In this document: piece by piece, positions 1 to 5,724 of the stretch
Layout: each line of letters opens with the position of its first letter
Numbering within the stretch: the stretch's first letter is position 1
Made by a program: the position numbers and the translations under genes
Notes under the pieces: generated by a model
Told to the model about the DNA's origin: nothing
The model's input: the letters and a program-made list of their open reading frames with translations, nothing else
The model's database searches: none
Origin: DATJSJ01 sp035504175
GTDB taxonomy: Bacteria > Pseudomonadota > Alphaproteobacteria > Acetobacterales > Acetobacteraceae
Length of the DNA stretch: 7,153 nt
NCBI GenBank assembly: GCA_035504175.1
Contig: DATJSJ010000304.1
Span: forward strand, 1-7,153
Reading direction: 5' to 3'

Positions 1-486
1 GAGCTGGACCCGGACTTCCGGCAGGGCTTCTACGACCGGCCGCCCGTCGCGGGCCTGCGCGCGTTCGCCACGATCTATGCGGGATGGGGCACGTCCGAGC
101 CATTCTTCCGCCAGGCCGCATGGCAGGCGCTCGGCTCGCGATCCTGGGACGATCACGTCAGCGATTTCTGGGAGACCTTCTTCCTGCGATGCGATGCCAA
201 CGACCTGCTGTGCCAGCTCTGGACCTGGCGGGAGGCCGATATCAGCGCCAACGCCAAGCATGGCGGTGACTTCGACGCGGCACTGCGCAGCATCTCTGCC
301 CGTACGATCGTCCTGCCGGTGGACAACGATCGGTATTTTCCGCCGCCGGACAGCGCGTACGAGGCGGAGCGAATCCCGAACGGTGTCTGTCGCGTCGTGC
401 AATCGATCTGGGGCCACATGGCGCCGATGAATCCCGCCGACGTGCCGCAGGTCGACGCCGCGCTGAACGAATTGCTGTCCGCCTGA
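1..486 (+). CDS. Alpha/beta hydrolase, homoserine O-acetyltransferase-like, 3' part only
   Basis: Reading frame 1 is open from the first base to TGA at 484-486, giving the last 161 residues; the start and the nucleophile-elbow serine lie to the left of the window. What is visible is the lid and C-terminal half of an alpha/beta hydrolase of the MetX-like group: a DANDLL segment (visible residues 65-70), TWREADIS (75-82), the acid-turn motif NDRYFP (109-114, likely catalytic Asp110) and WGHM (137-140, likely catalytic His139). Proteins of this group are often labelled homoserine O-acetyltransferase, but many are not true MetX enzymes, and this C-terminal half does not settle the substrate. The gene lies 23 bases before an amidase on the same strand, suggesting one transcript and a joint catabolic role (inference). 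The gene assignment is firm, the exact reaction is not. Confidence 0.8.
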   Translation, partial: ELDPDFRQGFYDRPPVAGLRAFATIYAGWGTSEPFFRQAAWQALGSRSWDDHVSDFWETFFLRCDANDLLCQLWTWREADISANAKHGGDFDAALRSISARTIVLPVDNDRYFPPPDSAYEAERIPNGVCRVVQSIWGHMAPMNPADVPQVDAALNELLSA

Positions 487-495
487 ACCGGCGAT

Positions 496-500
496 CGGAG
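496..500 (+). promoter_or_regulatory. Ribosome binding site of the amidase gene
   Basis: CGGAG lies 9 bases before the ATG at 510, in the short gap after the upstream hydrolase stop codon. It supports that ATG as the amidase start. No separate promoter is evident in this gap. Confidence 0.55.
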
Positions 501-509
501 CCATCGCAC

Positions 510-1961
510 ATGAAGCTGCCGTTGGCAGAGTATGGCGAATGTGACGGCCTCGCGCTCGCCGCCCTGATCCGCAATGGAGACGTCGGGGTGTCCGACGTGC
601 TGGAAGCCGCCATTGCCGCCATCGACCGGCTGAACCCGGAATTGAACGCGGTGACGCTGACAATGGCCGGGCAGGCGGAGGCCGCGGTTGCGGCCGGCCT
701 GCCTGACGGGCCCTACACCGGCGTGCCGTTTCTGCTGAAGGATCTGTCTCCCACCGTCGCGGATGTTGCGACGAGCGCCGGCAGCCGGTTCTTCGGCGGC
801 GCCACCAAACCGTATGACACGGAGCTGGTCCGACGGTGGAAGCGGGCCGGACTGGTCATGCTGGGCAAGACCAACACGCCGGAGTGTGGTTCGAGCGGTT
901 CGACCGAGCCGGTGGCGACCGGACCGACCCACAATCCCTGGCGGCTCGGCCACACGCCCGGCGGATCGAGTGGAGGCTCCGCCGCTGCCGTCGCCGCAGG
1001 CATCGTGCCTGCCGCCCATGCAAGCGACGGCGGCGGCTCGATCCGCGGCCCTGCGTCGTGCTGCGGACTGGTCGGCCTGAAGCCGACGCGCGGGCGCAAC
1101 ACCCTGGCGCCCGACGCGGGCGAAGCGTGGCAGGGCTTCGTCGCGGAACACGTGGTCAGCCGCAGCGTGCGTGACAGCGCCGCGCTGCTGGACGCGACGG
1201 CGGGGTATTGTCCGGGCGATCCGCATATCGCCCCGCCGCCGTCGCGACCCTTTCTGGAAGAAGTGCGCACGCCGCCAGGGCGATTGCGCATCGGGGCGGC
1301 CCTGAGCGGCGTGGCCGGCAAGACGTTCCATCCGGACGCTGCCGCGGCGACCGCGCAAGCGGCACGTCTGCTGGCCGATCTCGGCCATGAGGTCGAGGAG
1401 GTCTCACCGGAGTACGATTGGCAGCTTCTGCTCGACGCCTTCATGATCTTCTTCGCCGCGGGTGTCGGCCGCGCCATCGAGGAGCATGCGCAGATCAGCG
1501 GCAAGGTGCCGGGGCCGGATCTCATCGAGCGCAACAATTTGTGGCTCTGGGAGCAGTCCAAGCGGATCGGCTGCACCGACTATCTGCGCGCCATCAGCCA
1601 GGTGAACACGATCAGCCGGCAGTTCGCCCGCTTCTTTGCCACGCATGATCTCTGGCTGACGCCGACGATGGCTGAGCCGCCCCCGGCGCACGGCTACCTC
1701 CATGCCGACGTGGACGACGTGCCGGAGTTCTTCCGGCGGCTGTGGCAGTTCAACCCGATCAACTGGGTCTACAACGCAAACGGGCATCCGGCGATCACGC
1801 TGCCGCTCCATTGCAACGCGGCGGGGCTGCCGATCGGCGTGATGCTCGGCGGCCGGTTCGGCGACGAAGCCGTGCTGTTCCGGGTGGCGGGCCAGCTCGA
1901 AGAGGCCCTGCCTTGGCGCAACCGGCATCCGCCGGTTTCGATCTTCGCGGATGGTTACTGA
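510..1961 (+). CDS. Amidase-signature family amidase, similar to 6-aminohexanoate-cyclic-dimer hydrolase
   Basis: A complete 483-residue enzyme of the amidase signature family, which hydrolyses carboxamide bonds with a Ser-cisSer-Lys triad. The triad is visible: Lys77 in LLKDLS, cis-Ser153 in GGSSGGS and nucleophile Ser177 in DGGGSIRGP. The 24-residue gap between the serines is the one known from malonamidase E2, FAAH and NylA. Further family features are the SGS/TEP segment near 128-133, LTPT at 383-386 and the NGHPAITLPL block near 424-433. Length and overall pattern resemble 6-aminohexanoate-cyclic-dimer hydrolase (NylA) and aryl-amidase-like members rather than GatA, and no GatB or GatC gene is nearby. 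No signal peptide is seen, so it is probably cytoplasmic. The start has a CGGAG 9 bases upstream. It is likely co-transcribed with the preceding hydrolase. The natural substrate cannot be read from the sequence. Confidence 0.93.
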   Translation: MKLPLAEYGECDGLALAALIRNGDVGVSDVLEAAIAAIDRLNPELNAVTLTMAGQAEAAVAAGLPDGPYTGVPFLLKDLSPTVADVATSAGSRFFGGATKPYDTELVRRWKRAGLVMLGKTNTPECGSSGSTEPVATGPTHNPWRLGHTPGGSSGGSAAAVAAGIVPAAHASDGGGSIRGPASCCGLVGLKPTRGRNTLAPDAGEAWQGFVAEHVVSRSVRDSAALLDATAGYCPGDPHIAPPPSRPFLEEVRTPPGRLRIGAALSGVAGKTFHPDAAAATAQAARLLADLGHEVEEVSPEYDWQLLLDAFMIFFAAGVGRAIEEHAQISGKVPGPDLIERNNLWLWEQSKRIGCTDYLRAISQVNTISRQFARFFATHDLWLTPTMAEPPPAHGYLHADVDDVPEFFRRLWQFNPINWVYNANGHPAITLPLHCNAAGLPIGVMLGGRFGDEAVLFRVAGQLEEALPWRNRHPPVSIFADGY

Positions 1962-2020
1962 GGCATCCGTTGGAGTGCAGTCCCAGCGCAACCGCCAGGC
2001 CCCGACTGGAAAGCGGGCCC
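1962..2020. other. Convergent intergenic gap with a weak hairpin
   Basis: This 59-base gap separates the plus-strand amidase from the minus-strand crtB, whose stop codons face each other. The only structure seen is GGCCC at 1998-2002 pairing with GGGCC at 2015-2019 around a 12-base loop. No T-run follows on either strand, so it is not a convincing intrinsic terminator. Termination may be Rho-dependent or lie inside a neighbouring gene. Confidence 0.35.
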
Positions 2021-3064
2021 TCAACGGTCCGGCAACTCGAGCCGTTCGCGCAGGGCCAGGCGGTAGAACAGCTCGAGTGTGAAAATCGCACGGCCCTCGA
2101 TGCGCGCATGCAGCGTCTGACGTGGGCGTGCCGGCGCGCCGGCCGGGATCGCGGCGAGCAGGAAGCGGGCCGCCGCGAGCGGCGCGGGCGCCATCGCCGC
2201 GCGATCGGCGCGACGCGCCAGGCCGGCGGCAACGGCGCGAAGCTTGCTCGCCGCGGGCACCGCGGCGCGGCCGCTGATCGAATCGAACGCGCGCCGCGCC
2301 AGTTCCGTGCCGATCGCCGCGTACAGCGCGCCGGCCGCGGCGATGCCCGGCCGGCACGGCGCGGGCAGTGCGGCGATACCCGCTCCGGCGTAGCGGTAGA
2401 ATGCGTCCGCCTGTTCCAGAAGCCGCGCCACCACGGCGCCGATCGCGGGCGCGAACGCCGTCTGCGGCCCCCAGGCGGCGGGGTCGAGCCCGTGGTCGCG
2501 CAGCCAGGCGCAGGGCAGGTACAGCCGGCCGGCGCGCGCATCCTCGCCGACATCGCGCGCGATGTTGGTCAATTGCATCGCGACGCCGAGCGCGCAGGCG
2601 CGCGCCAGCGCATCCGGCGCGCGCACGCTCATCACCAGCGCCATCATGATGCCGACCGTACCGGCGACGCGCACCGCGTAGGCGGTCAGGTCGTCGATCG
2701 TCTCGTAGCGCCGGCCGGCGGCATCCCAGGCCAGGCCTTCCAGAAGCGCGGCGGGCAGTGCCGCCGGAATCGCAAAACGTGCCACCACGGAAGCGAGCGC
2801 CCGGTCGGCCGGACACGGAAACGGTCGCCCCGCATAGGCCCGTTCCAGCCGCGCGTGCAGCTGCGCCAGTGCCGCGGCGCCGTCGTCGCCGCAGTCGATC
2901 GCATCGTCGGCCAGGCGGCAAAAGGCATAGAGTCCTGCGGCGGGATCGCGAACCCGCCGCGGCAGCAGGAACGAGGCGAGATGGAAGCTGCGCGATCCGC
3001 CGCGCAGCAGGGCGCGGCAGGCCGCCAGGTCCGCCGGATCAATGACAGGCAACGCGCGCGTCAT
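2021..3064 (-). CDS. crtB: Phytoene synthase CrtB
   Basis: A 347-residue squalene/phytoene synthase that condenses two geranylgeranyl diphosphates into phytoene, the first committed step of carotenoid synthesis. Both Mg-diphosphate binding motifs are present: DDAID at residues 53-57 and DVGED at 171-175. The two PROSITE-type family signatures are also visible, YAVRVAGTVG starting at residue 129 and LGVAMQLTNIARDVGED followed by RLYLP at 159-184. GGSRSF (22-27) and YAFCRLADD (46-54) are typical of bacterial CrtB. The frame stays open further upstream to 3163, but that extension lies inside crtI and is unlike CrtB; the ATG at 3064 gives a normal N-terminus. Its start overlaps the crtI end by 26 bases, so translational coupling is likely. 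HpnC/HpnD squalene synthases are relatives, but the crtI neighbour argues for CrtB. It is the last gene of the operon in this window. Confidence 0.95.
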   Translation of the reverse strand: MTRALPVIDPADLAACRALLRGGSRSFHLASFLLPRRVRDPAAGLYAFCRLADDAIDCGDDGAAALAQLHARLERAYAGRPFPCPADRALASVVARFAIPAALPAALLEGLAWDAAGRRYETIDDLTAYAVRVAGTVGIMMALVMSVRAPDALARACALGVAMQLTNIARDVGEDARAGRLYLPCAWLRDHGLDPAAWGPQTAFAPAIGAVVARLLEQADAFYRYAGAGIAALPAPCRPGIAAAGALYAAIGTELARRAFDSISGRAAVPAASKLRAVAAGLARRADRAAMAPAPLAAARFLLAAIPAGAPARPRQTLHARIEGRAIFTLELFYRLALRERLELPDR

Positions 3065-4532
3065 GCGGCACCAGCCGGTCGAGGATGCGGGCGGAGGACA
3101 GCACGCCGGGCAGGCCGGCGCCCGGATGCGTACCGGCACCGACCAGGAACAGGTTCTCGACATCCTCGCTGCGATTGTGCGGGCGGAACCAGGCGCTCTG
3201 CGTCAGCAGCGGCTGCATGCCGAAGCCGGCGCCGTGCAGCGACAGGAAATCGCGCGCGAAATCGTCCGGCGTGCTGATCCGCGACGTCACGATCCGGCCG
3301 CCCAGGCCGGGCAGGATCGTCTGCTCCAGCCGCTGCTGCACGGCGGCGCGGAAGCGCTCCGCCTCGGCGTTCCAATCGACCGTGCCGCCCAGGTTCGGCA
3401 CCGGCACGAGCGCGTAGAAGGCATCGCACCCGGCCGGCGCCACGGACGGATCGGTCGCGGTCGGCCGGTGCAGATAGAGGCTGAAATCCGCGCCGAGATG
3501 CCGGCGGATGAAGATGTCGCGCAGCAGCGCGCGGTAGCGCTGGCCGAGCAGGATCGTATGGTGCGGCACGTCGTCGTAGCGGCCGCGCGTGCCGAAATAC
3601 CAGACGAACAGGCCCATCGAGTAGCGCGCCCGGGCGATGCGCCGATCCGTCCAGCGCCGCCGTGCCTCCGGCTGCACCAGGTTCCGGTAGGTGAAGCCGG
3701 TGCAGCCGTTGGCGACCACGATTTCGGCCGGCACGATCTGTCCGGAGCGCAGTCGCACGCCGGTGGCGCGGCGGCCGGCGAGCTCGATCGCCGCGACCTC
3801 GGCACCCAGCGCGATGCGCCCGCCCTGGGCCTCGATCAGCCGGCACAGCCCGGTCACCAGCGTGCCGGTGCCGCCCATCGCGTACCAGACGCCCCAGTGC
3901 CGCTCCAGATGCGCGATCAGGCCGTAGATGCCGCTGGCGGTGAACGGATTGCCGCCGATCAGCAGCGGATGAAAACTGAGCGCCACGCGCAGGCGGGGAT
4001 CGCGCACATGCCGCGCCGCAAGGCCGTGCACGCTGCGCCAGGCGCCGCGGCGCAGCAGCGCCGGCAACACGCGTAGCATGTCGGCGGCACTGGCGAACGG
4101 CACGTGGCCGAGCTGCTCGAAGCCGACGGCGCACAGATCGGCGCTCAGCCGCATGAACCGCGCGTAGCCGGCGGCATCGCCCGGCGCGAGTTGCGCCACC
4201 GCCGCCTGCATCGCCACCGCATCGCCCGAGACGTCGAGCGCGCTGCCGTCGTCGAAGCGGAGCCGATAGAACGGGGAGAGCGGGCGCAGCGCCACGTCGT
4301 CTTCCATCCGCCGCCCGGCCAGCCGCCACAGCTCGTCGAGCAGGAACGGCGCCGTGATGATGGTCGGGCCGGCATCGAAGGTGAAGCCGTCCTGGCGATG
4401 CACGCGCGCCCGTCCGCCCGGCTGTTCCAGCCGTTCCAGCACCGTGACGCGCCAGCCGCGGGCGCCGAGCCGCACGCCGGCGGCGAGACCGCCGAAGCCG
4501 CTGCCGATGATCACGGCATGGCGCGCGCTCAT
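3039..4532 (-). CDS. crtI: Phytoene desaturase CrtI
   Basis: A 497-residue FAD-dependent bacterial-type phytoene desaturase, acting at the membrane on phytoene made by CrtB. An N-terminal Rossmann dinucleotide-binding motif GSGFGG (10-15) ends with Glu33 in VLERLEQPGGRA. The internal GGNPF block (193-197) and GGTGTL (220-225) are typical of CrtI. Residues 460-480 match the bacterial phytoene dehydrogenase signature, with core GAGTHPGAGLPG. Length is as expected for the family. The frame is open upstream to 4682, but the Rossmann fold begins just after the ATG at 4532, which has a GGTGAGG stretch directly before it; the longer version would cover the small upstream ORF. The number of desaturations (three to neurosporene or four to lycopene) cannot be decided from sequence by eye. 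It starts 4 bases after the small membrane-protein gene and overlaps crtB by 26 bases. Confidence 0.96.
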   Translation of the reverse strand: MSARHAVIIGSGFGGLAAGVRLGARGWRVTVLERLEQPGGRARVHRQDGFTFDAGPTIITAPFLLDELWRLAGRRMEDDVALRPLSPFYRLRFDDGSALDVSGDAVAMQAAVAQLAPGDAAGYARFMRLSADLCAVGFEQLGHVPFASAADMLRVLPALLRRGAWRSVHGLAARHVRDPRLRVALSFHPLLIGGNPFTASGIYGLIAHLERHWGVWYAMGGTGTLVTGLCRLIEAQGGRIALGAEVAAIELAGRRATGVRLRSGQIVPAEIVVANGCTGFTYRNLVQPEARRRWTDRRIARARYSMGLFVWYFGTRGRYDDVPHHTILLGQRYRALLRDIFIRRHLGADFSLYLHRPTATDPSVAPAGCDAFYALVPVPNLGGTVDWNAEAERFRAAVQQRLEQTILPGLGGRIVTSRISTPDDFARDFLSLHGAGFGMQPLLTQSAWFRPHNRSEDVENLFLVGAGTHPGAGLPGVLSSARILDRLVPHDARVACH

Positions 4533-4536
4533 CGCC

Positions 4537-4803
4537 TCACCGCCGCGCCCGCTGCGCCAGATCGAGCCCGTGCGCGAGCCCGGCGCCGGCGAGGGCGAGC
4601 GCCATCCAGCCCCACCAGCCGCGGTCGAGTGCCACACGCAGCGCGAGCAGGAGCAGCAGCCCCGGCGCCAGCATCGCCGCACTCGCCGCCGGATCGAGGC
4701 CGCTTCCGGTGCAGCGCCAGTGCAGTCCGAGCCCGACCGCCTCGGCCAGCATCACCGCGACGACGATGTCGGCGATCGCACCGGAGGAGAACAGCGCGGC
4801 CAT
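4537..4803 (-). CDS. Small predicted three-helix membrane protein of unknown function
   Basis: An 88-residue ORF that I do not recognise. It has three hydrophobic stretches, at about residues 8-27, 41-59 and 64-82, separated by short polar turns (HWRCTGSGLDP and DRGWWG), and ends in the basic tail QRARR. This suggests a small integral membrane protein whose positive C-terminus probably faces the cytoplasm. Its ATG follows the bchO stop codon directly (TGA-ATG, no gap), and its own stop lies 4 bases before the crtI ATG. It fills the space between two certain genes exactly and shares their strand, so it is very likely translated. No cofactor motif stands out: there is a single Cys (31) and His residues at 28 and 78. 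Its place suggests a link to pigment synthesis or membrane assembly (inference). It does not look like TspO, which has five helices and is longer. Confidence 0.75.
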   Translation of the reverse strand: MAALFSSGAIADIVVAVMLAEAVGLGLHWRCTGSGLDPAASAAMLAPGLLLLLALRVALDRGWWGWMALALAGAGLAHGLDLAQRARR

Positions 4804-5724
4804 TCAGGTCACGTCCGCGATGCCGTGCGCGTCGGCGACTGCGGCGATGATGGCGGCGACCCGCTCGGGCTGCTCCTCATGCGCGAGATGGCCGAGCCCC
4901 GCCAGGCGGACGATCCGTGCAGCCGGGGCGAGCCGGCGGACACGCTCCGCCTCGCGCGGCGTGATGGCGCGGTCGTTCTCGCCGACCACCAGCACGAGCG
5001 GCGTCGCGAGATGCGGCAGCGCCCGCGCCAGCGGCACCAGATCCCAGTGCGCCATCATGCCGAGCGCGCCTTCGACATGGCCGGGACTGCGGAACAGCCG
5101 CGCATAGAGGTCGATTCCGGGCTTGCTCAGCACCGACCCGGTGCCGCGCAGCAGCCGCTCCACCGCGGCGCGGTCGGCGGCGCGCCAGGAGAACACCAGC
5201 GGCACCAGCGGCAGGGCGGAGAAGAACCGGGCGACCGGCGCGAAGACGAGGCTGGGCAGCCCGTCCATCGGCAGCAGCGCGCCGTTGAGCGAAACCAGCG
5301 CGGCGGGAGCGATGGCGCCGTCGAGGCACAGGCGGGCCAGGATCGCGGCACCGGCGGAATGGCCGACCACCAGGCGCGGCGCGCAGCCCATCGCCGCGAG
5401 CAGCGCGCCGACCAGGCGCGCCATGCCCGGCAGCGACAGCGCCGACCGCGGCGGCATGGCGGAGAAGGCATGGCCCGGCAGGTCGGGCGCGATCACGGTG
5501 AAACGGGGCGCCAGGAGCGGCGCGAGGTCGCGCCAGGAATGCGTCGAGGCACCCGTGCCGTGCAGCAGCAGCAGCGCCGGTCCGTCGCCCCAGACCTGCA
5601 CGTGCCAGCGCAGGCCGCCGGCGTGGACGAAGCGGCTCCGTGCGCGATGCGGCCAGTCGCGTCCCTCGCGTTCCCAGACCGGGCGCAGGCCGGCCGGCAT
5701 GGCGGCGAGGGCGGCGGCGGTCAC
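4804..5724 (-). CDS. bchO: BchO, alpha/beta hydrolase associated with magnesium chelatase
   Basis: An alpha/beta hydrolase of the BchO family, encoded next to magnesium chelatase genes in many photosynthesis clusters; it is needed around the Mg-insertion step, but its exact reaction is unsettled. Counted from the GTG at 5724 (306 residues), it shows the oxyanion-hole motif LLHGTGASTHSWRDL (53-67), nucleophile Ser123 in GHSAG, acid Asp251 in GENDRAI and His279 in GLGHLAHEE. The N-terminal DWPHR...SRFVHAGGLRWHVQ is characteristic of BchO. The start is uncertain: GTG at 5724 forms a GTGA overlap with the bchD stop, while ATG at 5700 would give 298 residues; neither has a clear Shine-Dalgarno sequence. 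The frame extends further upstream, but only as a shadow of bchD. Its stop abuts the ATG of the small membrane-protein gene. Confidence 0.92.
   Translation of the reverse strand: MTAAALAAMPAGLRPVWEREGRDWPHRARSRFVHAGGLRWHVQVWGDGPALLLLHGTGASTHSWRDLAPLLAPRFTVIAPDLPGHAFSAMPPRSALSLPGMARLVGALLAAMGCAPRLVVGHSAGAAILARLCLDGAIAPAALVSLNGALLPMDGLPSLVFAPVARFFSALPLVPLVFSWRAADRAAVERLLRGTGSVLSKPGIDLYARLFRSPGHVEGALGMMAHWDLVPLARALPHLATPLVLVVGENDRAITPREAERVRRLAPAARIVRLAGLGHLAHEEQPERVAAIIAAVADAHGIADVT

Noticed and set aside
153..1388. Open minus-strand frame of 411 codons opposite the amidase
   Set aside because: The amidase on the plus strand has every family motif, and this antisense product shows none.
1998..2019. 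Possible intrinsic terminator between the amidase and crtB
   Set aside because: The stem is only 5 base pairs with a 12-base loop and no T-run on either strand, so it is described in the gap entry but not called a terminator.
1404..2921. Open minus-strand frame of 505 codons overlapping crtB and the amidase end
   Set aside because: It is a shifted reading of crtB: fragments rich in Arg and Ala without the Asp motifs, continuing antisense into the amidase.
3065..3163. 33-codon N-terminal extension of crtB
   Set aside because: It overlaps the conserved C-terminal signature of crtI in another frame, and the ATG at 3064 gives a normal CrtB N-terminus.
1742..3277. Open frame of 511 codons on the plus strand, spanning the amidase end and crtB
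   Set aside because: It crosses two well-supported genes in other frames, and its product is Arg-rich with no recognisable motif.
4533..4682. 50-codon N-terminal extension of crtI
   Set aside because: The extension is Cys/Arg/Trp-rich, unlike CrtI, and lies in a second frame of the small membrane-protein gene; the Rossmann motif starts right after the ATG at 4532.
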